This document shows, one piece after another, positions 49,541 to 60,541 of a stretch of DNA of 64,000 bases. The translations under genes were made by a program, and so were the position numbers. The stretch is from NCBI GenBank assembly GCA_002812745.2, contig NCSJ02000109.1, positions 1 to 64,000 on the forward strand, in the 5' to 3' direction. The notes below the pieces were generated by a model that worked only from the letters and a program-made list of their open reading frames with translations, was not told the DNA's origin and searched no databases. Origin of the DNA: Scytalidium lignicola. Its lineage: Eukaryota > Ascomycota > Leotiomycetes. The stretch's first letter is position 1, and each line of letters opens with the position of its first letter.

Positions 49541-50281
49541 GTCTAACTTTTTTTATTCATACTCTGTATTCCTATAGCTATTGCCACTTTATGGATTATA
49601 GGGAACTCTCCGGCTACAGTCACAATCAAAGCATCTCTCTTTAAGAAGTATATACCTTAATTATTATTCCTTCGCCTGTTCCAAACCTCGGTTTGCGTAT
49701 TTAAACGTGCCTAGTAGACAAAAACATACAGATATTCTGCTACCCACAACCTTTGTCTGCCCGTTTCCTTTTTCCTGCTGTATACCATGCCTCAGTTGAA
49801 GTGCTCTATATAACTCTATAACTCCCTCGGAGCTCGGATATTATTCAGCTCGACTCTCGCTTGTCGTTGATTGTTGATATCGGTATTATTCGATATAATC
49901 AATGTTGGAGTTCGAATCTAATGTGTTTAGCAGCACCACAATCTTTCGGTCCCTTGGCAGCACTTCTATTCCTTCCCTTCTCATTCTGTCGATTCTAGTG
50001 TTTCCTCACCCACTGCACTCTCACTTAGAACTATACCCTTAGGCTAGCCAGCCTTCCTCTCAGTTGTATATTAAAAGTGGTATTTGAGTGCAAGTCACTT
50101 TCCTCCGTACTGTAAGATTAGCCTTTGTTCTCCTTTCACAGTCCACCCAAGGGATTTAGAAGCCTCTGCTGGGAATCGAGCTGTTGCACTACCGGAGATA
50201 CGAGCACAAACCTCTATACCAGATGAGGCTTTGTAGATGTAGGAATGTACTGGCGAGCTCCTGTCTGTCCAGGGATCCCAA
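49161..50281. other. intergenic with CAT microsatellite
   Basis: 1.1 kb without a supported gene; contains the CAT repeat at 49495-49540. Confidence 0.5.
49495..49540. repeat. (CAT)15 microsatellite
   Basis: Perfect trinucleotide repeat, 46 bp, about 15 copies, in non-coding DNA. It is probably length-variable among strains. Confidence 0.95.
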
Positions 50282-52400
50282 TTACAGTGCCAACTTAAAA
50301 CAACTATCCCTCAGAAGGGTAGGATAATGTAAGCTGCGATGAACGAATACATAATCCATCGAGTAGAGGACATATATGCCTTTGGATCGGGCAAATTCAA
50401 CATCCTCTGAACGGATATGTTTGCACCACCTGAGGTCCAACCACTTAATGCCCATTTCAACAAAGCGCTTGACAGCATATCCTGTGATTGGACAGCCTGC
50501 GACATCCAGCTTTTGTAAGTTAGGATATAAGTCAACTATTTCTATGATTTGATCCTCATCCTGGTATGGAGCAAAGCATAATGAAAGCGTCTGGAGTGCC
50601 TCTGACCTTGGAAGCTTGCTCGATGGCTCTCGCTCATCTCTATTCCGGGACTGTTCGCCTATAGAGAGCGATCTAAGGTTTCCATGTTGAACTGATGATG
50701 TGATTAATGCTGCGATGTTTATGTCTCCAAGGGATGTCTGCTGGCAATCAAATACTTCGAGCAGAGGAAGCTCGGGTATATCAATATGTGAAACGCCGCC
50801 AATATACCAAGGGAGAGTTCCCAGTCTATAATTTCCAGCTAGATTTAGTCGTCTTACGGTTGAAGGAATTAGAGGCATAACCTGGCAAGTATGTTCAAGG
50901 TCTAGCTGAGATAACTTCGTGAGAGTGGTGAAGTCAATGACCCCATTTTTATACACTAGGTCCATTCCTCTCAATGTCAATGATTCAATATTAGGAATTG
51001 AATCAATGAGGGATGCCTAGAGTTCAACATTGGTATCGACTCATTCCTAGGTGTAACAATCTTGACTTACCGCATCAAATTGTTTATCCTTGCCTACCAC
51101 AAATAACCTACGAAGCTTCGCGAGCATTGGCCAGGGTTGCAGTGCATTTGGTGTTGTATCATCAACAGTTGTTCCAACAATCGAAATCTCCACATCAACT
51201 AATGTCTGATGGCATAATTCTAAAACTCGAAGCATGGCTGTAGGGCTGATTGGACAACGTATTGAGAGGATTGACAAATTCTTAGCGAAGGGCATGGCCG
51301 TTATCAAGGACCTTCCAATAATGCCGTTAGGTCGAATTTCAAGATGAGCGATCTGTTGACAGGTTCTCATGATGAATTTCAACTCTCTCTCCCTAATATC
51401 TCCCTTAGACATGCTGATTTTTACACGATCAACCTTATACTTCGACATGCGNAAAAAAAGTTTTTAATGACCTCTCTCTAATAGGGCGCTGAGCAATGGT
51501 TGCATCAAAAAAGAGCCACAACTTGGGACGGGATTCAAGGAAGGTTTTCCATGGTTTTGAGACAGAGAGACACATACTGCGAGAAGTTAGCTATTGCATT
51601 GTTGAAATCTCTATTGGAAGTCTAGAATCGGCGTTGGGAAACCTACATTCGGCTTTTTAAATCGAGATTCTGAGCGATCATCTCCGCTAACTCTACTGGA
51701 AGCATTACCAAAGGGTCGAAATTCTTCTGAGGCTTCTCTGATTGAAGTAGCTTATTGTACATAGATTGTAATATCTAAATATAAAGTTAGAATAAGCTGG
51801 AATTTAGGCCAGGGCACATACGGTTCGATTTTTGTCGGTCCCGATTTTAACTTTTTTGAGGCCCCTCTCATAAATCTTCAAAGCAAGATCCTTCTCTCCT
51901 CTGAGCTGAAGGATCTTAGCACAACGAAGATATCCCTATGTTGTCTATTAGCTCTTTCCATGATAGAATTGAGCTGGTATTCTTACATTTGAAAGCTCAG
52001 GACATAATTCGATCATCTGCTTTGCATCTTTAAGAGCTGGTTTCAGCTCACCTAGCTTTTCATACGTTGCGGCACGTAGATCCAACGTATTATTCAAAAA
52101 GAATCCAGTGCTTGTCGTAACTGCCTAGGGGATTTATAAGTATTTCCCAAATCACAACTGTTTGATTGGTGACAACAATAATTAGAGTTACAATACAGAA
52201 AGAAAGTTGAAAGGCAAATAAGACTGTTTAGGGGCATGAAATGTATCTTCCCTTGGGAGCGTATACGCATAAAGGTGCATGATCCATACCTCTGTGAATG
52301 CTTCCAATGCCCCCCGATAGTCCTTAAGCAAATACCTCCTATGACCGCGTTCTACTAAGCTCATACCAGCTTCTTCTTCAACAGCTGTGTATTTCTTCAT
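50282..52400 (-). CDS. TPR/F-box/LRR protein, Dia2/Pof3-like SCF adaptor
   Basis: Six minus-strand exons: 52400-52290, 52124-51987, 51935-51822, 51774-51647, 51576-51071, 51016-50282, giving 576 aa with the N at 51452 skipped. Residues 1 to about 120 form TPR helices (SLVERGHRRYLLKDYRGALE, LDLRAATYEKLGELKPALKD, RGEKDLALKIYERGLKKV). An F-box follows at about 140-185 (LVMLPVELAEMIAQNLDLKS, then SVSKPWKTFLESRPKLW), then leucine-rich repeats to the C-terminus. This order is that of budding yeast Dia2 and fission yeast Pof3, F-box subunits of SCF ubiquitin ligases linked to replication and genome stability. All splice phases close only if the N is ignored. It is divergent from VAC8. Confidence 0.87.
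51452..51452. other. Surplus N beside A run, breaks the F-box gene frame
   Basis: N at 51452 precedes seven A. On the coding (minus) strand, skipping it joins ...SLKTFF to RMSKYKVDRVKIS in one frame and makes exon 5 the right length for its flanking splice phases. Confidence 0.85.
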
Positions 52401-53347
52401 TTTTTACGATCTCGCCGTATTTGTAAGATCACATGCATTCCTAGTAAGTAGTAACCTTCTTTCTCTTACTCCAAATTCGGTCTTAGACGCGTCTGCAACA
52501 CGCGCATAAAACAGAGGCCTCAGGCATAAGGCAGCTAAGGTTTAAGTTGCCGGGTCAGAGCTCTTGTGTTTTCACAAAACACACCAAGCTAAACCCAACA
52601 CAGGCAGGAGCTGTTCCTATGATCAGTGGCACTGTACCTACGAGAGGTTGTAGCACTTAGAAAAGGAGTTGGCAAGAAATGTAATGCATGGATATCAGTT
52701 TAATATAAACAGAGTTTAAAGTCAGCACGATTTCTCAGATTTGGCGGTCGCGTTCTATATCATGGTATGTGAGAAGCCAAAGCTCAAGCTCGTTGGCGGC
52801 TCGATGGTTGCCGATCGTCACGCCTACTGTATGATTGCCTCGAGTACCTGTCTCCTAGGGCGGCCTTACACTTCTCTGGATAGGAGGCTATTTAGTTAAA
52901 AGGATACCATTAAATACCATTTTCATTATTGTCGCTTGACCATCAGTTCACTAAACGGATGTGTCGTCTGATAGAGATGCGTGACGCACATGTTTTACTC
53001 TCCGAGGAGCAGGGGCCTGGTTTGCTGTAGGCTGTAAGAGGTCGCTTGGCGACTACCGCCTTCCGTTCCAATGTAAGGTTGGCAATTCCCAAGCTACCGC
53101 ATTTTGACCTACTATCTAGGAAAGCTCGAAAGTCGTTCTTGTAACATGACCCATCAGTAAAATATTGTCCCTCCTTATCAGCAGCTACATCAGCGAAAGG
53201 CCCGGGAGCCCTCTGCAGAAAGAACGCCTGTCCGTGCTGGCTCACAGGCTATCGGGTCGCCTTCTCTTAACATTTCACGGCATCGCCCCAAAACAATTGA
53301 CTTCTACTGAAACGAAGGCCTCCAGTATTAGAGACTAACCGTCAGAG
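52401..53347. promoter_or_regulatory. Divergent spacer, F-box gene and VAC8
   Basis: 947 bp between divergent start codons. A 100-codon minus-strand open frame (52943-53245) was examined and not accepted. No specific operator recognised. Confidence 0.45.
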
Positions 53348-55496
53348 ATGGGTGCTTGCAATTCAACCTGCTGTGGGGGTAAATAGTCCGGAAAATCTGA
53401 TTGGAAAGACCGCCTATCTGACGTGGATTGCAGGGAGATCTCGAGACGGCCTGTACGAGCCTGTGCTTGCAGAGAGTGAGAGAGAGGCCGTCGCCGACCT
53501 TCTACAGTTTCTGGAAAACGTATGGATCCCCCTTGTTTTCATATCTGCTGCTGGAAACTTATGTGTTATTATTTAGCGCGGTGAGACCGACTTCTTCTCT
53601 GGAGAGCCTCTTAGGGCTCTAAGTACTCTCGTCTTTTCCGACAACGTCGACCTCCAACGCAGTGCAAGCTTAACATTTGCAGAGATTACCGAACGAGGTA
53701 CGTACGTCAGTTCTGTATGGAGATATAGGTGAAGGCGGTGGGCAGTATCGTTATTGCAGGAGTATCGGTGTGCCACAACCTGGTCCAGATAACCGATTTG
53801 TAGAGTAGTTGGAATGCTAAAAAGCTGTTCTGCAGCCTATAATAGTGGTTTTGTTTCATTATCAGAGGAATCTTGTACTAACAAATTATACAGATGTCCG
53901 GGAGGTTGATCGGGATACCCTCGAACCCATACTTTTTCTTCTTCAGAGCCCAGATATCGAAGTGCAGAGGGCGGCCAGTGCAGCCTTGGGCAATCTTGCA
54001 GTGAACAGTACGTCGGTTACTCTGGAGAAGAGCTCTTATTGCAATAACTAACAGGTAGCAGCGGAGAACAAAGTCGCTATAGTGCATCTTGGAGGATTAC
54101 TACCACTTATTAAGCAGATGATGTCATCAAATGTCGAGGTTCAATGCAATGCGGTTGGATGCATTACAAATTTAGCGACTCATGAGGAGAATAAAGCAAA
54201 AATTGCCAAGTCTGGAGCTCTAGGTCCTCTTACTCGCCTGGCTAAGTCAAAGGATATGCGAGTCCAGAGAAACGCAACAGGGGCTTTGTTGAATATGACC
54301 CATTCAGGTAAGAGTCCAACTTGGAGAAGATTATGTGCATATAATTGATTCCATTTAGATGAAAATCGGCAGCAGTTAGTTAACGCTGGCGCTATTCCTG
54401 TTCTGGTCCAACTCCTTTCGTCGCCTGATGTTGATGTACAGTACTATTGCACTACTGCGCTGAGCAATATCGCCGTTGATGCAAGCAATCGGAAAAAACT
54501 AGCTCAGAGTGAAAGCCGGCTAGTCCAATCTTTAGTAGCTCTTATGGATTCCACCTCACCAAAAGTCCAATGTCAAGCGGCGCTGGCATTAAGAAATCTG
54601 GCATCCGACGAAAAATACCAGCTCGAAATTGTGCGTGCACGTGGCCTGCCACCACTATTACGACTTCTTCAATCTTCATATCTTCCCCTTATACTCTCCG
54701 CGGTTGCTTGTATTAGGAACATTTCCATTCATCCTCTGAATGAGTCGCCAATAATCGATGCCGGTTTCTTAAAGCCCCTTGTTGATCTGTTAGGCTCTAC
54801 AGATAATGAAGAAATACAATGTCACGCAATTTCCACGCTTCGAAATCTGGCTGCAAGCTCTGACAGAAATAAGGCGCTGGTTTTAGAGGCTGGTGCAGTT
54901 CAGAAATGTAAACAGCTAGTTTTGGATGTTCCGTTGAGTGTCCAATCAGAGATGACCGCTGCAATCGCGGTCTTAGCTTTAAGTGATGAACTCAAAACCC
55001 ATTTATTGAACTTGGGTGTATTTGATGTGCTTATACCCTTGACCGACTCACAGAGTATTGAAGTCCAGGGTAATAGCGCAGCCGCTCTTGGTAACTTGTC
55101 CTCTAAAGGTGAGTCACCATTTATGTTTCTGTTTATGTAGATACAATTTGCTAACATACATCAGTGGGTGATTATTCGATATTTATACAGGACTGGACAG
55201 AACCTAATGGGGGAATCCATGGTTATCTGAGTCGTTTCTTAGCAAGTGGGGACGCTACCTTCCAGCATATTGCCATTTGGACCTTGCTTCAGTTATTGGA
55301 GTCAGAGGACAAAAAACTCATCAGCCTTATCGGGAAATCGGAAGATATTGTTCAGATGATTAAGACGATAGCTGATGCCCAAGTCGAGTCGGATGATGAA
55401 GGAGATGAGGATGGTGATGGCGAGGTTGTACAACTTGCCCAAAGGTCTCTGCAACTCCTTGGCCAGGGTGGGAAGCCATCACATATCGAAGGTTGA
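53348..55496 (+). CDS. VAC8: Vac8, vacuolar armadillo-repeat protein
   Basis: Seven exons: 53348-53378, 53434-53519, 53577-53697, 53894-54007, 54062-54307, 54359-55108, 55165-55496, giving 559 aa, typical for filamentous-fungal Vac8. Exon 1 is only 31 nt and encodes the lipidation signal [10 protein letters not shown]: Gly2 for myristoylation, and Cys4, Cys8 and Cys9 for palmitoylation. A conserved block ([20 protein letters not shown]) leads into tandem armadillo repeats, for example [44 protein letters not shown] and [15 protein letters not shown]. The C-terminal region has an acidic stretch ([13 protein letters not shown]). Vac8 anchors vacuole inheritance, nucleus-vacuole contacts and selective autophagy partners. 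Splice phases are consistent throughout. Confidence 0.95.
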
Positions 55497-55873
55497 GTGG
55501 ATGGTGTGGCACTTGTTTTATATCTGCACCTGGGAGGGGATTGAGGTGTTCCGGCGTTTATATCAATCAGGGCATACCTTCAGTAGCGAGCATTCGTGGA
55601 GCAGAGGACTTTCAGCCTTTATCGTGGTGTGATTCATGGGCGGAATTGGAACACCACTGGTATTCTTATCACTCTATATATTTTGAGACGTTTTCCTTTA
55701 TACTTCATTCCGAACATTCGGTTGTTTATTCCATGTAATTAGACTGAGACATTCTATGATATCCATGTGTTTAACTCTGAAGACCCTCGCTCTTAGGCTA
55801 GGGTGAAGTGAAAATTAAGAGTCTTGTGACAAAACTAAAAATACAAGCTCACACCTAACTCCATGCTGGAGAA
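55497..55873. other. convergent intergenic spacer
   Basis: 377 bp between the VAC8 and IMP1 stop codons. No gene seen; presumed 3' UTRs. Confidence 0.6.
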
Positions 55874-56545
55874 TCAATTGGCCGTGACCGGTTGAACATC
55901 ATTAACTATCCATCTTCGCTCCTCCCATGGTAATACTTTAGCGACTACTTTCCCTTTGATCAAGGCCATTGGCATAGGACCGAAGTGTCTAGAATCTCTT
56001 GAGTAGGGCAGGTTATCTCCAACAACCCAGCAGTGACCCTTAGGAACCTGGGAAGTATGAGAAGTAAGAAGGGTAAATAGTCCTATCCGACTTACCTGAA
56101 GCATCTCAGTACTTCTTGACCCAGGTGTATCCCTCATCACATAATCGCCTTCCAAGCCAATCACTCTTTTGATAGCTCTTTCCCCTGGCTCAACTACAGA
56201 ATCGAAAGTCACAAAATCGCCAATTTGGATGCCCTTTCCTCTTCTATACTGTCTTGAAATCAATAACCAGTCTCCTAAAACCTCGAAAGTTGGTAGCATA
56301 GATGGTCCCCATGCTGGCACTGCGACATATGCAAATTCACAAAATACGTGAGCTGCAAATGTAAACTTGATGGTTGCTACTAGTAGCCGGAAGGGGTGGC
56401 CAGCATAATGGTTCTGAAAGGATTTAAATGGCCGAAGGAGGCGGTTGTAAGCTGCCATAGCACCATTGGGTGCGATGGAACCAGGTTTTACTGATATATT
56501 TCGGAGAAGGTCAGGTTCGACATAAGGTGAGGCTGATAAATGCAT
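55874..56545 (-). CDS. IMP1: Mitochondrial inner membrane peptidase, Imp1-like
   Basis: Exons 56545-56096 and 56047-55874 give 207 aa. It is a type I signal-peptidase-fold protease that removes sorting sequences at the outer face of the mitochondrial inner membrane. A membrane helix (FRLLVATIKFTFAAHVFCEF) is followed by the catalytic Ser near residue 82 (WGPSMLPT) and Lys near 126 (RAIKRVIGLEGD). The conserved GDN...SRDSRHFGPMP box is in exon 2. The intron (56095-56048) is 48 nt, in frame and stop-free, so a retained form would add 16 residues before PKGHCWVVGDN. The choice of Imp1 over Imp2 rests on overall pattern. The ATG used gives a roughly 45-residue N-terminal extension before the helix. 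Divergent from mitochondrial IF3. Confidence 0.9.
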   Translation of the reverse strand: MHLSASPYVEPDLLRNISVKPGSIAPNGAMAAYNRLLRPFKSFQNHYAGHPFRLLVATIKFTFAAHVFCEFAYVAVPAWGPSMLPTFEVLGDWLLISRQYRRGKGIQIGDFVTFDSVVEPGERAIKRVIGLEGDYVMRDTPGSRSTEMLQVSRIGLFTLLTSHTSQVPKGHCWVVGDNLPYSRDSRHFGPMPMALIKGKVVAKVLPWEERRWIVNDVQPVTAN

Positions 56546-56660
56546 GGTAGCCTTGATAATGAGGCTAAGCTAAGCTCGGTCTGGCCGGGGTTATTCAACA
56601 AGCTATTCCTTTGATAGTGTTTTGTTCTTCATCAGTTGTCACCCTCTTGAACAATTGAGC
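56546..56660. promoter_or_regulatory. 115-bp divergent promoter of IMP1 and mitochondrial IF3
   Basis: Only 115 bp separate the start codons of two nuclear genes for mitochondrial proteins, so their promoters and 5' UTRs overlap or are shared. No known factor site is obvious. Confidence 0.6.
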
Positions 56661-57347
56661 ATGAGGAACTCCAGAAGTGCCTTCAGCGCAGCTTCGGCAC
56701 TACATCGAGTCTTCATTGCGCCGCTTGCGCAGTCCGGATATCGCTCTCTCCAACACAACTTACGATTACGACCTTGCCATTTTCCTAAGCTCCTACTCAC
56801 ACAGCAAAGATGTTACGCAGCTCCTCCTCCAGTACGACGTCTCCCGCGCGATGACGAGATCAAGGCACGGATGATTAGAGTGGTGGGCGAGGATGGCAGA
56901 TTGAAGGAGCCACAACAAACTTTTGAGGTTTTGGATTCTCTTGATCGCAATTTAGAGTCCTTGGTCGTTGTGGACCCGGGTGGAAATGGATCTCCTCCAA
57001 TTTGCAAAATTATAAACAAGAAGGCGGCACGACAAGCTGAGAAGGCTCGGAAAGCAGTCAAAAATCCAGGCGCAGTTGTCAAGACGATTGAATTAAACTG
57101 GGCAATCGATATGAATGATTTGGGACATAGACTTAACAAGATGAAGGAATTCTTGAGCAAGGGGAATAAGGTGGAGCTAGTATTGGCGTCCAAGAGGAAA
57201 GGGAGGAAGGCTTCACCTGAGGAGGCCGATGTAGTATTGGGGAAGATCAGGACAGCTATTTCGGAGGTGGAAGGAGCTAAGGAGAGTAAAGAGATGGAGG
57301 GAAAGATTCTAGGGCATGCAACATTGTTTATACAAGGAAAGGCATAG
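56661..57347 (+). CDS. Mitochondrial translation initiation factor 3
   Basis: A single exon of 228 aa. An Arg/Ser-rich N-terminus lacking acidic residues (residues 1-60, ending near QQRCYAAPPPVRR) is a typical matrix-targeting sequence. The IF3 N-domain (DDEIKARMIRVVGEDGRLKE) and C-domain (VKTIELNWAIDMNDLGHRLN, KMKEFLSKGNKVELVLASKR) follow. IF3 dissociates mitoribosomal subunits and checks start-codon pairing. The start was set at ATG 56661; the frame upstream has no ATG. Fungal mitochondrial IF3 is divergent in sequence but the domain order is clear. Confidence 0.88.
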   Translation: MRNSRSAFSAASALHRVFIAPLAQSGYRSLQHNLRLRPCHFPKLLLTQQRCYAAPPPVRRLPRDDEIKARMIRVVGEDGRLKEPQQTFEVLDSLDRNLESLVVVDPGGNGSPPICKIINKKAARQAEKARKAVKNPGAVVKTIELNWAIDMNDLGHRLNKMKEFLSKGNKVELVLASKRKGRKASPEEADVVLGKIRTAISEVEGAKESKEMEGKILGHATLFIQGKA

Positions 57348-58194
57348 AAAAATTGTATTTTATGTAATGTATCTCATCAAATACCTAGACAAGAGTATCA
57401 AGGCGTTGTAGTTGGGATGATTTTGGATAGATCCTGTTTTGTTATTTTTTATATAACTAAGAGTTGAAAACAGATAATTAGAGCCTGCATATTCACGCGC
57501 CGATTGTGATCCTCAATATTCTGAAGTGGTTGAATCAGGTACCTTTGTTTATGTACTGTACCTAACTCCTGCTCTTTCCAATTGGAACGTCGCGGAATCA
57601 ACCCCACCAACGCCATGCTACGATAGAGCTCTACATAATAGCACTATAGGGCACGATCAAGAAAGTTACATAATAACTGCAGATGCTCCGATAAATAAGC
57701 GCCGACTACAAATCTACGAATATTCACAGTATCGCAAAAAAAAAAGAGGGATCTCTCGAGATTCAAACTTTGACTCACGTGCTGGCCTTGCAAAGCAAGG
57801 ATCCCACCATCCTTTACTNAAAAACGTCAAAACCCTCAGCCAGATATTACCTTGTTCTCGCATTCAAAACTAGGGGCAGATGGATATTTGAATCATAGAC
57901 CTGATTCTTCTCTCATATTATCTATAATTTCACGCGATTATCTCTAGAAGGTTATTGAGTTTCTCAATCTGGCGTACGAACGTTTTATGACTCATTTATA
58001 AACGCAGGCATCCGAATCCGACTTCTATCACCTTTATCGATAGATACCCCACTTGATGCTGCGCGAAGCGCCTCATTGTATAAGATATTTTTGCCATTGA
58101 TTATATCTGGTACCAGACGGTGCGTGCTAGGAGAAGCATCTCTTTGTGGGTTGAAGCATTATTCCTAGGGCAAAAGCCTAGGCTCAATACCACC
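57348..58194. other. intergenic spacer
   Basis: 847 bp with no supported gene. Contains a GTACTGTAC word (57553-57561), an N at 57819, and a CCTTGC/GCAAGG hairpin beside an A run (near 57740-57820) that does not fold as a tRNA. Confidence 0.5.
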
Positions 58195-59860
58195 ATGCCC
58201 TCTTCTGACCCCCCTTCAACGGATGAGCCAGCCAAGTTAGAGGCTTCGCAACCGGTAGAAGCTCAGTCGCAGAGCAAAAATGCTCCAGCAAAGCCGGCCA
58301 AACCGCAGGATCTTGCGGTAGCAAAAGACCCTGCGAAGCTGTCCGGCGCGGAACTGAAGAAGCAGGCGAAAGCTGAGAAGGCCGCCCGAAGAGCACAGGC
58401 AAAACAAGGCGCATTAGGCCAAGGGGGTTCTATCCCAATACCAGGACAGGCGCAAAAGCTGGACGCGCAAAAAGGGGGAGCTAAAACAATCCATAAGAGA
58501 GGAGGGTCTGCTGTCGGAGATGCAAGACCTTTAACCATACGAGGAGGATCACAACAACTGAATGGTATAGTAGATCAAAAAGAAGATAAAACTGTCGAGT
58601 TTTTCAGACATTTATATAAACCCCGGACTACGGCGATAGCTGGGGTTTCAAAGGATGTTCACCCGGCCGTGCTGGCTTTGGGACTGCAGGTGTGTTAGTC
58701 CAAACATAACTGGCAACTGACAGTATTTAAAGTCAGGTTATATTAGAATGCTAGATACTAACGCAACTCCGTGCAGATGAGCAATTACACCCTATGTGGA
58801 AGTTGTGCTAGGCTTGTCGCAACTTTACAGGCATTCAAAAGAGTAAGATGAAAGCCTCTATTGTATTCAACATCAACACCAACATCATTATCATATATCT
58901 CCTCTCTAGTTGTCTCATCGCTGCTTCAGTAACTGATTTCTTTCAGGTAGTCGAATCATATACAACACCTTCTGGAAATACCCTAACCCGTCACTTTACA
59001 CCTCATGTACTGTCTCCCCAGATCGAGTACCTTGCATCATGCCGTCCATTATCTATATCCATGGGAAATGCAATCCGCTGGTTGAAATTAGAGATTTCAA
59101 AAGTAGACATAGACATATCAGATGCAGAGGCCAAGCAGGGGCTTTGCGATGCCATCGATGTATTCATTCGTGAGCGGGTGACATTCGCAGACGAAGTCAT
59201 TGTAAGTCTAGAAGATGACTATTTTGAGACTGGGCTGACGTAGTTGGCTCACAGGCACAAAGTGCGGCTGAGAAAATCAAGGATGGTGATGTTATTCTGA
59301 CATATGCTAAGTCTAGTATTGTTCAGAAAACATTAGTGAAGGCATATCAGGAGGGGAAGCGCTTCCGGGTTATTGTGGTTGACTCAAGACCCCTGCACGA
59401 GGGCAAACATTTGGCAGCCGCCCTGGTTAGGTTAGGAATGGACGTCAAGTATTGTCTGATCAACGGATTGAGTCACAACATCCCAGAGGCAACGAAGATT
59501 TTTGTCGGAGCGCATGCCATGATGAGTAATGGCCGGCTATATTCACGGATAGGCACTGCTCTCGTTGCAATGGAGGCTAATAGCGCCGATAAACCAGTTA
59601 TCGTGCTTTGTGAAACGATAAAATTTACTGAGAGAGTTGCACTCGACTCGATTGTCCACAATGAGATTGCGCCTGCCGACGAGCTTGTTATCCCTCGCGG
59701 CCCTCTTGAGAAATGGGTGGATATTAAAAATCTCCAACTTTGCAATCCGATGTATGATGTAACTCCTGCGGAGTACATCCAAATGATAATCACGGAATCA
59801 GGAAATGTTCCCCCAACCTCGGTTCCTGTACTACATAGATTAGGAAATGAGGGTCAATGA
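58195..59860 (+). CDS. GCD2: eIF2B delta subunit (GCD2)
   Basis: Four exons (58195-58689, 58777-58842, 58947-59201, 59255-59860) give 473 aa. eIF2B is the guanine nucleotide exchange factor for eIF2; delta is a regulatory subunit that senses eIF2-alpha phosphorylation. The N-terminal 120 residues are Ala/Lys/Pro-rich and disordered. The conserved helical domain begins near EFFRHLYKP and includes VHPAVLALGLQ, ISMGNAIRWLKLEI and VFIRERVTFADEVI. The Rossmann-like C-terminal domain has VDSRPLHEGKHLAAALVRLG, FVGAHAMMSNGRLYSRIGTA and CNPMYDVTPAEYI, all hallmarks of the eIF2B alpha/beta/delta family. The basic disordered N-terminus points to delta. Splice phases are all zero. Confidence 0.94.
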
Positions 59861-60200
59861 GGAAGAGCTCTGAAGATATGTTTTATCTCTATCATAGCGT
59901 ATCCAGAGTGTTAAGTATGGATGCCGTAGTAGATGTAAGATAGTGTATACGGCTCAATAAGCCTTAATGTGCTTGTGATGTTGGCAAAGATACGATTGAG
60001 TTCCTATGATAGCAACAATTTCGTGACATCTAATCAGTTGAATATAGCGCAATTGGCTTTTGTAACATCTCGTACTACAAGGGTATAGAACACGAAACCT
60101 GCAGGGCAAATTAAAGTGCAGTTCTATTGAATGAGTTTATATATACAGCTTCCCTTCCTCCAATGCACTATTTGGTAGATTTCTTTCCTAATGTGATACA
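59861..60200. other. convergent intergenic spacer
   Basis: 340 bp between the eIF2B delta stop and the stop of the small minus-strand complex I gene; presumed 3' UTRs, no gene seen. Confidence 0.55.
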
Positions 60201-60541
60201 CTACTGGCTTTCGACTGCTTCCCTTCCTGCTCTTCTCTGTCTCTTCTCTAATAGAATGCTCTTCCTTTGGGCTAAAATTGCTTGTTGTCTGTTTTCAACT
60301 CCCATCATCCAGTATCCGAAGCCCGCTCCAGCACCTCCAAAGATTGGGTATGCCCATAAAGATTCCTTGTTGAAGAACGGCCGCATCTCAATTGCGAGTT
60401 GCCAAAATCGAACTGCCAGGCCTTCAATCCCTCAAAGTTAGCATTAACAGCTCATATTAAGTTGCAGTTTGCAAAAGAGGGAACATGAGCTAATTATGCC
60501 GACTGACCGAAGCCGCCCCAAAAGAGGACCTTGTGCACCAT
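60201..60541 (-). CDS. Small complex I accessory subunit (NADH:ubiquinone oxidoreductase)
   Basis: Two exons (60541-60508 and 60430-60201; 77-nt intron) give 87 aa. The product begins MVHKVLFWGGFGIEGLAVRF, continues WQLAIEMRPFFNKESLWAYP, then has a Gly-rich membrane helix (IFGGAGAGFGYWMMGVE) and a highly basic C-terminal helix (RQQAILAQRKSILLEKRQRR). This arrangement of one membrane helix with a charged matrix tail, and the phrases RPFF..ESLWAYP and GYW..GVE, match what I recall of fungal proteins annotated as 14-kDa (NDUFC2-like) NADH dehydrogenase subunits. The exact subunit name is uncertain. The first exon is only 34 nt. The plus-strand frame across this gene is a shadow. Confidence 0.72.

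Noticed and set aside
52943..53245. 100-aa minus-strand open frame between the F-box gene and VAC8
   Set aside because: No recognisable motif, and codon use looks random. It lies in the divergent promoter region.
57740..57822. tRNA-like sequence on the minus strand (GTTTGAATC box, CCTTGC/GCAAGG hairpin, T run after it)
   Set aside because: I tried Ala(TGC), Gln(TTG) and Lys(TTT) cloverleaf registers. None gives a paired anticodon stem with U at position 33, and the acceptor-to-acceptor length is only about 58 nt.
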